Part shown: positions 19,698-29,091 of the stretch, piece by piece
Layout: each line of letters opens with the position of its first letter
Numbering within the stretch: the first letter of the stretch is position 1
Origin: Variovorax paradoxus
GTDB lineage: Bacteria; Pseudomonadota; Gammaproteobacteria; Burkholderiales; Burkholderiaceae_C
NCBI RefSeq assembly: GCF_030815975.1
Contig: NZ_JAUSXL010000002.1
Location: 2,778,501 to 2,842,500 of the forward strand
Reading direction: 5' to 3'
DNA length: 64,000 nt
Made by a program: the position numbers and the translations under genes
The notes under the pieces: model-generated
Databases searched by the model: none
What the model saw: only the letters and a program-made list of their open reading frames with translations
What the model was told of the DNA's origin: nothing

Positions 19698-20944
19698 TGA
19701 GCAAGGCACTTGAGGGCGTTCGCATTCTCGATTTCACCCATGTGCAGTCCGGCCCCACCTGCACCCAGCTGCTGGCGTGGTTCGGCGCCGACGTGATCAA
19801 GGTGGAGCGCGCCGGCGAAGGCGACGCAACGCGCGGCCAGCTGCGCGACATTCCCGGCGTGGACAGCCTCTACTTCACGATGCTGAACCACAACAAGCGC
19901 TCGATCACGCTCGACACCAAGAAACCCAGGGGCAAGAAGGTGCTCGACTCGCTGATCAAGACCTGCGACGTGCTGGTGGAGAACTTCGCGCCCGGCGCGC
20001 TCGACCGCATGGGCATCACCTGGGCTCACATCCAGGAACTCAACCCGCGCATGATCGTGGCGTCGGTCAAGGGCTTCGGCCCCGGCAAGTACGAGGACTG
20101 CAAGGTGTACGAGAACGTGGCCCAGTGCGCCGGCGGCGCGGCCTCGACCACCGGTTTCGACGACGGCCCCCCGGTCGTCACGGGCGCGCAGATCGGCGAC
20201 AGCGGCACCGGCCTGCACCTGGCGCTGGGCATCGTGGCGGCGCTCTACCAGCGCAACAGCACGGGCCGCGGCCAGCAGGTGCTCGCGCCCATGCAGGACG
20301 CGGTGCTCAACCTGTGCCGCGTGAAGATGCGCGACCAGCAGCGGCTCGAGCGCACCGGCACCATGCACGAATACCCGCAGTACCCCGACGGCAAGTTCGG
20401 CGATGCGGTGCCGCGCGCGGGCAATGCCTCGGGCGGCGGCCAGCCGGGCTCGATCCTCAAGTGCAAGGGCTGGGAGACCGATCCCAACGCCTACATCTAC
20501 TTCATCACGCAAGGGGCGGTGTGGCCCGCGGTGTGCAAGGTCATCGGCGAGGAAGGCTGGATCACCGACGAGGCCTACGCCACGCCGGCCGCACGATTGC
20601 TGCACCTGAAGCCGATCTTCGCGCGCATCGAGCAATGGACCATGACCAAGACCAAGTTCGAGGCCATGGACATCCTCAACCAGTACGACATTCCGTGCGG
20701 GCCGATTCTCTCGATGAAGGAAATCGCCGCCGACCCGTCGCTGCGCGAGACCGGCACCATCGTCGAGGTCGACCACCCGACGCGCGGCAAGTACCTGACG
20801 GTGGGCAACCCCATCAAGATGTCCGACAGCCCGACCGAGGTCACGCGATCGCCGCTGCTGGGCGAGCACACCGACGAGGTGCTGATGCAACTGGGCTACA
20901 CCGCCAGCGACGTGGCGGCGCTGCGCGCCGAGGGCGTCATATGA
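19697..20944 (+). CDS. Second formyl-CoA transferase-like class III CoA-transferase
   Basis: The 415-residue protein is clearly homologous along its whole length to the frc product at 17918. It has the same N-terminus ([28 protein letters not shown]), a catalytic Asp at about D168 ([10 protein letters not shown]), and [17 protein letters not shown]. The glycine loop reads NASGGGQPG, one Gly shorter than NAGGGGQPG. It may use a different CoA donor (for example succinyl-CoA or acetyl-CoA) to activate oxalate, or be a second Frc. The sucCD-like pair downstream could supply succinyl-CoA; both ideas are inference. Its start overlaps the PAS gene stop. Confidence 0.9.
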   Translation: MSKALEGVRILDFTHVQSGPTCTQLLAWFGADVIKVERAGEGDATRGQLRDIPGVDSLYFTMLNHNKRSITLDTKKPRGKKVLDSLIKTCDVLVENFAPGALDRMGITWAHIQELNPRMIVASVKGFGPGKYEDCKVYENVAQCAGGAASTTGFDDGPPVVTGAQIGDSGTGLHLALGIVAALYQRNSTGRGQQVLAPMQDAVLNLCRVKMRDQQRLERTGTMHEYPQYPDGKFGDAVPRAGNASGGGQPGSILKCKGWETDPNAYIYFITQGAVWPAVCKVIGEEGWITDEAYATPAARLLHLKPIFARIEQWTMTKTKFEAMDILNQYDIPCGPILSMKEIAADPSLRETGTIVEVDHPTRGKYLTVGNPIKMSDSPTEVTRSPLLGEHTDEVLMQLGYTASDVAALRAEGVI

Positions 20945-20950
20945 CCACCC

Positions 20951-21031
20951 CCGAAGCGGCTCACTTCGTGTAGCCGCCTCCCCCGCGAGGGGGCAACACC
21001 GGTGGCCCGGCGGAGCCGGTTCCACGGTGTT
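20951..21031 (+). repeat. Dispersed repeat, copy 1 (inverted copy at 44482)
   Basis: A 43-base core at 20989-21031 is identical, in reverse complement, to 44482-44524. The flank carrying CACTTCGTGT and a CCCCCGCGAGGGGG hairpin is also partly shared, so the element is about 80 bases. Both copies lie in non-coding DNA just past gene ends. Likely a family of intergenic palindromic repeats. Confidence 0.75.
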
Positions 21032-21253
21032 CCTGGTATGGGGTCGGGGGGCGTTTGGGCGGTGCGGTAATAGAACGGAGTGCGGGAGTGCAATGCCTGC
21101 AAAAGGAAAATTGCGGCCTTTTATGTATAACTTATCGTGAATGCATTTAATAAAATAGTTTAACTATTATTTATCGATCATCGAATCTACATTTTGATCA
21201 TGCCGATCCGCAAACCATTTGACGCCCGGCATTCAATTTCTAGGAGAAATTTC
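21032..21253. promoter_or_regulatory. AT-rich promoter region with AATAGTT-T-AACTATT dyad
   Basis: Together with the repeat before it this fills the 309-base gap after the second CoA-transferase. Bases 21110-21200 are far more AT-rich than the surroundings and hold a perfect 7-base dyad at 21154-21168 and several TATA-like elements. It is the probable promoter of the unit starting at 21254. The LysR gene at 27422 is a candidate regulator of the dyad. Confidence 0.5.
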
Positions 21254-21583
21254 ATGATCGATGATTTGCCCGCTCAATACTGGAGCAGCGAAACCGAACG
21301 CAATGCCTACAACGCGGCGTTCTATGAATTGGGATTCCGCTGGCACTGGGACCGCGAAGTCTATTGCCAGCTGCTGCGCGAAAGCCAGGATGGCGTCGAG
21401 CGGGTTTGCCAATACCTGAACACCCATCAGCCGCATCTTCTGCGTGCCTACGACGCCAAATTCCTGGCCGAGGTGATCGAGCAGAAGAAGGAAGAGCATC
21501 AAAAGCGCGAACTCGATGCCGGCGTCCTGAGAAGGCGCTATTTCAACTGGGCCGAAACCCGCGGCGCCGAACTCGGCGCCTGA
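21254..21583 (+). CDS. Hypothetical protein, 109 aa, upstream of sucCD-like genes
   Basis: I do not recognise this family. ATG 21254 is preferred over the in-frame start at 21194 because TAGGAGA lies 8 bases upstream. The protein is soluble, rich in aromatic residues ([23 protein letters not shown]) and in charged helix ([19 protein letters not shown]). It ends 8 bases before the CoA-ligase beta-subunit gene, so it is the first gene of that operon. A small accessory or regulatory partner of the ligase is possible but unsupported. Confidence 0.7.
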   Translation: MIDDLPAQYWSSETERNAYNAAFYELGFRWHWDREVYCQLLRESQDGVERVCQYLNTHQPHLLRAYDAKFLAEVIEQKKEEHQKRELDAGVLRRRYFNWAETRGAELGA

Positions 21584-21591
21584 AAGCCGCC

Positions 21592-22761
<1,170 letters not shown>

Positions 22762-23081
22762 GACTATGGAACTCTGCTTTTCCGTTCGTCGCTTCTTGGG
22801 GCATTCAGGGCGCAATCCCGCCGACGGGGTGCTCTGCTCCGCGAATGTCCCCCGGCCTGCGGCCTCCTCCTTGATTTCGCTGCGCAAGGCACCCCATCGA
22901 CGTGATCGTTGGTCAGAGCGGGGGGTGATCACCCGGCACGACAGCCGCGCCTCTTGTGCACAGGGCACCGGGTGCTCCCCGCAGCGAAATAAAGGAGGAG
23001 GCGAAGCCGGGGGACATTCGCGGAGGGGAGTACCCGGTGCCCTGTGCACGCGCCCCGAACAAGAACAACAGCGAGGCTGAA
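22762..23081. repeat. Spacer with nested long inverted repeats between the ligase subunit genes
   Basis: This 320-base gap is unusual inside a two-subunit operon. An imperfect inverted repeat pairs 22831-22885 with 22981-23030. A second pairs 22956-22980 with 23025-23049 (24 of 25 bases). A perfect palindrome, GGGTGATCACCC, lies between at 22923. No gene is supported. It looks like an inserted dispersed-repeat element that would form a large RNA hairpin upstream of the alpha-subunit start. Confidence 0.65.
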
Positions 23082-23981
23082 ATGTCGATCCTCATCAACA
23101 AGCACACCCGCGTCATCACCCAGGGCATCACGGGCAAGACCGGCCAGTTCCACACCGCCATGTGCCGCGATTACGCCAACGGCCAGAAGTGCTTCGTCGC
23201 CGGCGTGAACCCCCGGAAGGCAGGCAAGTCCTTCGACGGCATTCCGGTGTTCGGCACTGTGAAAGAAGCCAAGGCCGAGACCGGCGCCACCGTGTCGGTC
23301 ATCTACGTGCCGCCGCCCTTCGCGGCCGCGGCAATCGACGAGGCGGTGGACGCGGGGCTTGAGCTTGTCGTGTGCATCACCGAAGGCATTCCGGTGCGCG
23401 ACATGATCCGCACCCGGCACCGCATGGAGGGCAGCAAGACCCTGCTGCTCGGCCCCAATTGCCCGGGCCTCATCACGCCCGACGAAATCAAGATCGGCAT
23501 CATGCCCGGTCACATCCACCAGAAGGGCCGCATCGGTGTCGTGTCGCGCTCCGGCACGCTGACCTACGAGGCCGCGAGCCAGCTCGCGAGCTTCGGCATC
23601 GGGCAGTCGACCGTGGTCGGCATCGGCGGCGATCCGGTGGGCGGGCTGCGGCACATCGACGTGCTGAAGATGTTCAACGACGACCCGCGCACCGACGCCG
23701 TGATCATGGTCGGCGAGATCGGCGGCAGCGACGAGGAAGTCTGCGCGCGCTGGATCAGCGAGCACATGCGAAAGCCCGTGGTCGGCTTCATTGCCGGTGC
23801 TAGCGCGCCGCCGGGCAAGCGCATGGGCCACGCGGGCGCCATCGTCTCGGGCGGCAGGGGAACGGCGCAGCAAAAGCTGGCCGTGATGAAGGAGTGCGGC
23901 ATTCACGTGACGCACAACCCGGCCGAGATGGGAAAGCTGCTCGCGTCACTCGTGATCCCCGACTACCTGCCCTTCGACTGA
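23082..23981 (+). CDS. ADP-forming succinate/malate-type CoA ligase, alpha subunit (SucD family)
   Basis: ATG 23082 gives MSILINKHTRVITQGITGKTGQFH, the canonical SucD start with its CoA-binding Rossmann motif. The active-site phosphohistidine is H250 in MGHAGAIVSGG. GPNCPG near residue 124 and GEIGGSDEE near 211 are also present. The length of 299 residues is near the usual 290. It pairs with the beta subunit upstream despite the repeat-filled 320-base gap. The substrate is not determined by sequence; succinate or malate is likely. Confidence 0.9.
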   Translation: MSILINKHTRVITQGITGKTGQFHTAMCRDYANGQKCFVAGVNPRKAGKSFDGIPVFGTVKEAKAETGATVSVIYVPPPFAAAAIDEAVDAGLELVVCITEGIPVRDMIRTRHRMEGSKTLLLGPNCPGLITPDEIKIGIMPGHIHQKGRIGVVSRSGTLTYEAASQLASFGIGQSTVVGIGGDPVGGLRHIDVLKMFNDDPRTDAVIMVGEIGGSDEEVCARWISEHMRKPVVGFIAGASAPPGKRMGHAGAIVSGGRGTAQQKLAVMKECGIHVTHNPAEMGKLLASLVIPDYLPFD

Positions 23982-24020
23982 ACACAGAACCACTCCAACA
24001 GCAACCAAGGAAGGCGAGAC

Positions 24021-24806
24021 ATGCAGCAGCAACAGCAACAACAGCAACGGTGGGTCCGTTTCGAACACGGCGGCGAAACGGGCTTCGGCACGCTCGAGGG
24101 CGACGCCGTGCACGAGCACCGCGGCAACATGTTCGACCGCCCCGAGCCGACCGGCCGCGTGTTCGTGCTCTCCGGCGTGCGGCTGCTCACGCCCACCGAG
24201 CCGACCAAGGTCATCGCGCTGTGGAACAACTTCCATGCGCTCGGCGAGAAGCTGAAACTGCCGGTGCCGGCCGAGCCGCTGTACCTGCTGAAGGCGCCCA
24301 ACTCCTACCTCGCGCCCGGCGCGGCCATCCGCAAGCCGCTGTGCGATGGCAAGGTGGTGTTCGAGGGCGAGCTCGGCATCGTCATCGGCAAGGCATGCAC
24401 GGCCGTATCCGAGGCGGATGCGCTCGCCCATGTGTTCGGCTACACCTGCGCCAACGACGTGACCGTGGCCGACATCCTGAACCGCGACGCCTCGTTCGCC
24501 CAGTGGGTGCGCGCCAAGGGCTTCGACACCTTCTGCCCGATGGGCCCGGTGGTGGCCACCGGCCTCGACCCCGCCACGCTCACCGTCACCACGCGGCTCG
24601 ACGGCGAAGTGCGGCAGAACTACCCGATCAGCGACATGCGCTTTTCGGTGCAGCAACTCGTGAGCCTGATCTCCCGGGACATGACCCTGCACCCCGGCGA
24701 CGTGATCCTGTGCGGCACCTCCATCGGCGTCGGCTCGATGAAGCCCGGCAGCCTGGTCGAAGTGGAGATCGGCGGCATCGGCAGGCTCGGCAACCGCTTC
24801 GGCTGA
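24021..24806 (+). CDS. Fumarylacetoacetate hydrolase family protein
   Basis: The 261-residue enzyme has the FAH-family C-terminal fold. Metal ligands are E115 and E117 in FEGELGIVIG and D146 in CANDVTVAD. Catalytic-loop features NFHALGEK and LKAPNSYLAPG precede them. Relatives hydrolyse acylpyruvates, decarboxylate oxaloacetate or isomerise hydroxymuconate-type acids, so the substrate is open. The N-terminus is eight consecutive Gln encoded by CAG/CAA triplets just after the start. It lies 39 bases after the alpha subunit and 38 bases before the reductase gene, with an AAGGAAGG site, probably in one operon. Confidence 0.87.
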   Translation: MQQQQQQQQRWVRFEHGGETGFGTLEGDAVHEHRGNMFDRPEPTGRVFVLSGVRLLTPTEPTKVIALWNNFHALGEKLKLPVPAEPLYLLKAPNSYLAPGAAIRKPLCDGKVVFEGELGIVIGKACTAVSEADALAHVFGYTCANDVTVADILNRDASFAQWVRAKGFDTFCPMGPVVATGLDPATLTVTTRLDGEVRQNYPISDMRFSVQQLVSLISRDMTLHPGDVILCGTSIGVGSMKPGSLVEVEIGGIGRLGNRFG

Positions 24807-24844
24807 ACCGGCCGCGCAAAGAATCAACAACCTTGGGGATCGAC

Positions 24845-25858
24845 ATGAAGATAGCAGTCATCGGAGCGGGCGCCATCGGCGGCCTGGTGGGCGCGAAGCT
24901 CGCCCTGGCCGGCGAGGACGTGACGTTCATCGTGCGCGGGAAGAATCTCGACGCCATCGCCACCAACGGCTTCAAGCTCATCGGGGCCGACGGCACGGAA
25001 CAGGTCGCGCGCAACGTGAAGGCCACCGACCGCTACGACCAGGCCGGGCCGCAGGACATCGTGATCCTTGCGATGAAGGCGCACCAGGTCGAGGCGGTGG
25101 CGAACGACGTGCCCCGGCTCTTCGGGCCCGAGACCGTGGTGGTGACCATGCAGAACGGCATCCCGTTCTGGTACTTCCACAAGCACGGCGGCGCACTGGC
25201 GGGCACGCCCGTGCGCAGCGTCGACCCGACCGGCCTGGTGGCCGCGAAGATCCCGGCCGAGCGCGTCATCGGCTGCGTGGTGTATCCCGCCTCCGAGCTC
25301 ACGGCGCCCGGCGTGGTGAAGCACATCGAAGGCGACCGCTTTCCGGTCGGCGAGCTCGACGGCGCGTCGAGCGAGCGCGTGAACCGCGTGGCGGCCTGCC
25401 TGGGCGCGGCCGGCTTCAAGGCGCCGGTGCTCGACAACATCCGCGCCGAGATCTGGCTCAAGCTCTGGGGCAACCTGACCTTCAACCCGATCAGCAGCCT
25501 GTCGCACTCCACGCTGGTCGACATCTGCCAGTACCCGCCCTCGCGCGAGCTGGCCGCCGCGATGATGCGCGAGGCGCAGGCGGTGGCGCACAAGCTGGGC
25601 ATCGAGTTCCGCGTGACGCTCGACAAGCGCATTGCGGGTGCCGAAAAGGTCGGCAAGCACAAGACCTCGATGCTGCAGGACGTGGAAGCCGGACGTGCGC
25701 CGGAGATCGATGCACTGGTGGGCGCCGTGGTCGAACTGGCCCGGCTCACCGACACGCCAACACCGCACATCGACACCGTGTATTCGCTCGTCAAGCTGCT
25801 GGCGCGTACGATGGAAGAACAGCGCGGCCGGGTTTGCCTTCACGAGATGGCGGGCTAG
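24845..25858 (+). CDS. 2-dehydropantoate 2-reductase family protein (PanE/ApbA type)
   Basis: The true start is ATG 24845, opening MKIAVIGAGAIGGLVGAKLA, an NADP-binding GxGxxG motif. At 337 residues it is slightly longer than typical PanE (about 300). The C-terminal helical domain carries the catalytic-Lys region RAEIWLKLWGNLTFNPIS near residue 200. Family members reduce 2-oxo acids such as ketopantoate with NADPH. In this operon a related 2-oxo or aldehyde acid from oxalate metabolism is at least as likely as pantothenate synthesis. Confidence 0.87.
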   Translation: MKIAVIGAGAIGGLVGAKLALAGEDVTFIVRGKNLDAIATNGFKLIGADGTEQVARNVKATDRYDQAGPQDIVILAMKAHQVEAVANDVPRLFGPETVVVTMQNGIPFWYFHKHGGALAGTPVRSVDPTGLVAAKIPAERVIGCVVYPASELTAPGVVKHIEGDRFPVGELDGASSERVNRVAACLGAAGFKAPVLDNIRAEIWLKLWGNLTFNPISSLSHSTLVDICQYPPSRELAAAMMREAQAVAHKLGIEFRVTLDKRIAGAEKVGKHKTSMLQDVEAGRAPEIDALVGAVVELARLTDTPTPHIDTVYSLVKLLARTMEEQRGRVCLHEMAG

Positions 25859-25925
25859 CGCCACCCATGCGACGAATTCTTTGCGCCGAGGGTGCGCCGG
25901 TCGTGCGCTGTGATCGATCGATGAA

Positions 25926-27353
25926 ATGGAACCGATGATGCGACGTACACGCAGCGCGAAAATTGTTGCCACGCTGGGCCCGGCCACCACCGACGAGCCG
26001 GCCATTCGAGCGCTGTTCGAGCGCGGCGTGGACGTGTTCAGGCTCAACTTCAGCCATGGCACGCAGCATGACCATGCGCGCCGCCTCGACACCATCCGGC
26101 GGCTCGAGAAGGAGTTCGGCCGACCGATCGGCGTGCTGCTCGACCTGCAGGGGCCGAAGCTGCGGCTGGGCACCTTCGAAGGCGGCCGCGCGCAGCTCGA
26201 TGCGGGGTCGCAATTTCGCCTCGACATGGACGCCACCAGCGGCAATGCGCGCCGCGCGCCGCTGCTGCACCCGGAGATCTTCGCGGCGCTGCAGGTGGGC
26301 ACCGACCTGCTGCTCGACGACGGCAAGCTGCGGCTGCGCGTGGACAGCTACGGCGCCGACTTTGCCGAGACCACGGTGCTGGTTGGCGGGCCGATCTCCG
26401 ACCGCAAGGGCGTCAACGTGCCGAGCGTGGTGCTGCCGATCTCGCCGCTGACACCCAAGGACCTCGACGACCTGGCCTGCGGCCTGGCCATGGGCGTGGA
26501 CTGGGTGGCGCTGTCCTTCGTGCAGCGGCCCGAGGACATCGAGGAGGCGCGCGCCATCATCGGCACGCGCGCATGGATCATGGCCAAGCTCGAGAAGCCC
26601 GCGGCCATCGACCACCTGGACGCGATCGTCGACCTGTGCGACGGCGTCATGGTGGCGCGCGGCGACCTCGGCGTGGAGCTGCCGCCCGAGCGCGTGCCCG
26701 AGCTGCAGCGCCTCATCGTGCGTGCCTGCCGCAAGCGCGGCAAGCCGGTGGTGGTGGCCACGCAGATGCTCGAATCGATGATTGCCGCACCCGTGCCCAC
26801 GCGCGCCGAGGTGTCCGACGTTGCAACCGCCATCTACGACGGCGTGGACGCGGTGATGCTGTCGGCCGAATCCGCCTCCGGCAAGTATCCGCTGGAGGCC
26901 GTGAGCATGATGGAGCGCATCATCTCGCGCGTGGAGGCCGATGCGTCCTACCGCATCGGCATCGACGCCACGCACGAAGCGTCGCTGTCGACCACGGCCG
27001 ATGCGGTGTGCGCGTCGATGCGCCAGGTGGCTGCGCTGCTGGCGCCTGCCGCCACCGTCACCTACACCTCGTCGGGCTTCACCAGCCTGCGCGCCGCGCG
27101 CGAGCGGCCGGCCGTGCCCATCATCAGCCTCACGCCCGATGTCGCCACTGCCCGCCGCATGGCGATGGTGTGGGGCGTGCATGCGGTGCTGGTCGACGAC
27201 GTGCACGATGTGGCCGAGATGATCGAGTGCGCCTGCCGCAACGCGTGCACCGAAGGCTTCGCGAGCGCCGGCAATGACGTGGTGGTTGTCGCCGGCCTGC
27301 CGTTCGGGCTTTCGGGAACGACCAACCTGCTGCACGTCGCGCGCATACCCTAG
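25926..27353 (+). CDS. pyk: Pyruvate kinase
   Basis: The 475-residue protein converts phosphoenolpyruvate and ADP to pyruvate and ATP. It shows KIVATLGPAT at the start, the substrate-loop Arg and NFSHGT near residue 40, DLQGPKLRLG, the catalytic-Lys strand in IMAKLEKPAAI, and MVARGDLGVELP near residue 242, then a C-terminal domain. ATG 25926 is the first start; ATG 25935 or 25938 could serve instead and no strong ribosome site separates them. It follows the reductase by 67 bases, so it may belong to the same unit. Confidence 0.93.
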   Translation: MEPMMRRTRSAKIVATLGPATTDEPAIRALFERGVDVFRLNFSHGTQHDHARRLDTIRRLEKEFGRPIGVLLDLQGPKLRLGTFEGGRAQLDAGSQFRLDMDATSGNARRAPLLHPEIFAALQVGTDLLLDDGKLRLRVDSYGADFAETTVLVGGPISDRKGVNVPSVVLPISPLTPKDLDDLACGLAMGVDWVALSFVQRPEDIEEARAIIGTRAWIMAKLEKPAAIDHLDAIVDLCDGVMVARGDLGVELPPERVPELQRLIVRACRKRGKPVVVATQMLESMIAAPVPTRAEVSDVATAIYDGVDAVMLSAESASGKYPLEAVSMMERIISRVEADASYRIGIDATHEASLSTTADAVCASMRQVAALLAPAATVTYTSSGFTSLRAARERPAVPIISLTPDVATARRMAMVWGVHAVLVDDVHDVAEMIECACRNACTEGFASAGNDVVVVAGLPFGLSGTTNLLHVARIP

Positions 27354-27421
27354 ACCCTTCCTGGGAGCGGCCTCGGGCGCAGTACGATGCCCGCTCGATT
27401 GCAGCAGCCATCCTTTCCCGA

Positions 27422-28369
27422 ATGAAGCACGCGACCCTGCGCCAGTTGAAAGTGTTCGAGGCGGTCGCGCGGTTGCTGAGCTTCTCGCGCGCGGCGGAAG
27501 AGCTTCACCTGACGCAGCCGGCCGTTTCCACGCAGGTGCGCAAGCTCGAAGAGCATGCGGGCAATGCGCTGTTCGAGCAGTTCGGCAAGAAGATCTACCT
27601 GACGCCCGCGGGCACCGAACTGCTGCAGATCAGCCGCGCCATCATCCAGCAGTTCGAGGCGGCCGAGAACGCGATGCTGCAGTTCAACGGCGTCTCGGGC
27701 GGCAAGCTCAACGTGGGCGTGATCAGCGCGGGCGACTATTTCTTTCCGCGCCTCTTGGTGGAGTTTGCGAGCCGGCATCGCGGCGTGACGCTGAACTTCA
27801 CCGTGCACAACCGCGAAGGGCTCATGACCCACATCGCGGAGAACCTCACCGACCTGGCGATCATGGTGCGCCCGCCGACCGACCTGGATACCGTCAACCA
27901 GCCGTTCGCGCCGCATCCCTACGTGATCGTTGCCGCGCCCGGCCATCCGCTGGTGGGCGTGCCGCGCATCCCGCTGGCGCGGCTCATGCGCGAACCCTTC
28001 GTGGTGCGCGAGAAGGCCTCGGACACCTGGCATTCGATGGAGGAGGGCTTTGGCGGCGACCTGCGCGGCATCAACATCGCGATGGAGATCCGCAGCACCG
28101 AGACCATCAAGCAGGCGGTGATCGCGGGCATGGGCGTGAGCTTCGTGTCGGCCCACACCATCAGCCAGGAGATGCGCGCCGGCAGCCTGCGCGTGCTCGA
28201 TGTGCAGGGCTTTCCGTTGATGCTCAACTGGTACGTGGTGCATCGCCGCAGCAAGCGGCTGCCGCCGGTGGCGCAGGCCTTCAAGGACTTTCTGCTGGCC
28301 GATGGGGCGGCGCTCATCTCGCAGATCGTGCCGTTCGAAGGCCCCAATGAAAAAGAGCGCGGCGAGTAA
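27422..28369 (+). CDS. LysR family regulator, CbbR-like
   Basis: The 315-residue protein has an N-terminal winged HTH (LRQLKVFEAVARLLSFSRAAEELHLTQPAVSTQVRKLEE) and a C-terminal periplasmic-binding-like effector domain of the CbbR/CysB class (LLVEFASRHRGVTLNFTVHNREGL, GMGVSFVSAHTISQEM). It is 68 bases after pyk on the same strand and ends in a terminator. It probably responds to a metabolite of the upstream pathway and acts on the AT-rich promoter before 21254; this is inference. Confidence 0.9.
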   Translation: MKHATLRQLKVFEAVARLLSFSRAAEELHLTQPAVSTQVRKLEEHAGNALFEQFGKKIYLTPAGTELLQISRAIIQQFEAAENAMLQFNGVSGGKLNVGVISAGDYFFPRLLVEFASRHRGVTLNFTVHNREGLMTHIAENLTDLAIMVRPPTDLDTVNQPFAPHPYVIVAAPGHPLVGVPRIPLARLMREPFVVREKASDTWHSMEEGFGGDLRGINIAMEIRSTETIKQAVIAGMGVSFVSAHTISQEMRAGSLRVLDVQGFPLMLNWYVVHRRSKRLPPVAQAFKDFLLADGAALISQIVPFEGPNEKERGE

Positions 28370-28385
28370 CTCGCGCGCGCTCTTT
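28351..28385 (+). terminator. Rho-independent terminator after the LysR gene
   Basis: AAAGAGCGCGGCGAG pairs with CTCGCGCGCGCTCTTT around the TAA stop of the LysR gene and ends in TCTTTG. It overlaps the last codons. Being nearly symmetric it may also stop the short minus-strand gene ending at 28412. Confidence 0.75.
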
Positions 28386-28411
28386 GTAGAGAGTGAATCC
28401 GGTGCGGCGGC

Positions 28412-28576
28412 TCAACGCTGCACGGCCGCCGGACGGCGCTGCATCAGCGCGGCGCGTGCGGCCTTGTAGAAGATCACGATGGGCATGGCGGCGAACAGCT
28501 CGCGCATGGCGTCGTTGGCGGTCGACGACGAGGAGGGGGCGCGCAGGGCGCTGGAATTCAGGGTGGTGTGGCTCAT
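28412..28576 (-). CDS. Short hypothetical protein, 54 aa
   Basis: ATG 28576 is preceded by CTGGAG. The 54-residue product has a Ser-rich N-terminus (residues 8-19) and an amphipathic hydrophobic helix (AMRELFAAMPIVIFYKAARAALM) followed by a basic tail. It could be a small membrane-associated peptide. Upstream lie a TAGGGTTTACCCTA palindrome (28629) and a Crp/Fnr-type operator (28672). The arrangement mirrors the 78-residue gene divergent from tctC. Function unknown. Confidence 0.6.
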   Translation of the reverse strand: MSHTTLNSSALRAPSSSSTANDAMRELFAAMPIVIFYKAARAALMQRRPAAVQR

Positions 28577-28628
28577 GGGGACTCCAGGAAGATTGAATCG
28601 AAAAGACCGAAGGGATTACCCTTGATTT

Positions 28629-28642
28629 TAGGGTTTACCCTA
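28629..28642. promoter_or_regulatory. TAGGGTTTACCCTA palindrome upstream of the 54-aa gene
   Basis: Six-base arms TAGGGT and ACCCTA flank TT. It is the fuller form of the element at 10936. Both stand about 45-55 bases before a small minus-strand gene that is divergent from a transporter. Confidence 0.5.
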
Positions 28643-28671
28643 GACGAGCGCAAACGCCATTTTTGCGTTTC

Positions 28672-28685
28672 TTGACCCAGGTCAA
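28672..28685. promoter_or_regulatory. Crp/Fnr-type operator (third site)
   Basis: TTGACCCAGGTCAA is a perfect TTGACC-N2-GGTCAA palindrome. It is 95 bases upstream of the 54-residue gene on the minus strand, close to the 94-base spacing seen at tctC, and about 400 bases from the antiporter start. Confidence 0.65.
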
Positions 28686-28812
28686 TTTTTTCGGCCGCAG
28701 ACGGGTATTCGCATTGCGCCGGCTGCTGGAGCACTTCGCGCGGGATGCGAGCGGCGCGCATCGCGCATCGCATGCAGCGCAATGCGCGCACGCATCGCCG
28801 TGCATTTCGAGC

Positions 28813-28853
28813 GGCCTCGACACACGCGAAGTGCGCGCGCGCGTGTCGAGGCC
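28813..28853. other. Long stem-loop in the antiporter upstream region
   Basis: The arms starting GGCCTCGACAC and ending GTGTCGAGGCC form a 16-base stem with one mismatch and a 9-base loop. It lies between the two Crp/Fnr-type sites. No T-run follows, so terminator function is doubtful. Confidence 0.45.
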
Positions 28854-28903
28854 TCGCGCTAGGGATACCACGGGGGTTCCGCGAGCGCGCGATTCGTGCG
28901 AAC

Positions 28904-28917
28904 TTGACTGCGGTCAA
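28904..28917. promoter_or_regulatory. Crp/Fnr-type operator, one mismatch, upstream of the antiporter
   Basis: TTGACTGCGGTCAA differs from the TTGACC-N2-GGTCAA pattern at one position. It lies 174 bases before the antiporter start and is the nearest site to that gene. Confidence 0.6.
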
Positions 28918-29091
28918 GAGTTTTTGAGCCGCTCGGTCCGACATTCATTCACGCGCAGAAACCGGTGATCCCAACGCCGTTCAGCGATGTCAAAAGAAGC
29001 CTCGTCGCCTGTCGATGCGCATCGACCGCTCGACTGATTGCTCCGTATACGAAGCCTGTCGGATTTCAACGAAAACACTTAGGACAACTCC

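Larger units (their letters stand above)
28577..29091. promoter_or_regulatory. 515-base divergent regulatory region upstream of the antiporter
   Basis: It contains, in order, the TAGGGTTTACCCTA palindrome at 28629, a perfect Crp/Fnr-type site at 28672, a GC-rich tract, a 16-base stem with one mismatch at 28813-28853, and a second, imperfect Crp/Fnr site at 28904. I see no convincing gene. Open frames here lack ribosome-binding sites. Confidence 0.55.

Noticed and set aside
20951..21031. Rho-independent terminator after the second CoA-transferase gene
   Set aside because: A CCCCCGCGAGGGGG hairpin is present but no T-run follows; the exact copy at 44482 shows it belongs to a dispersed repeat.
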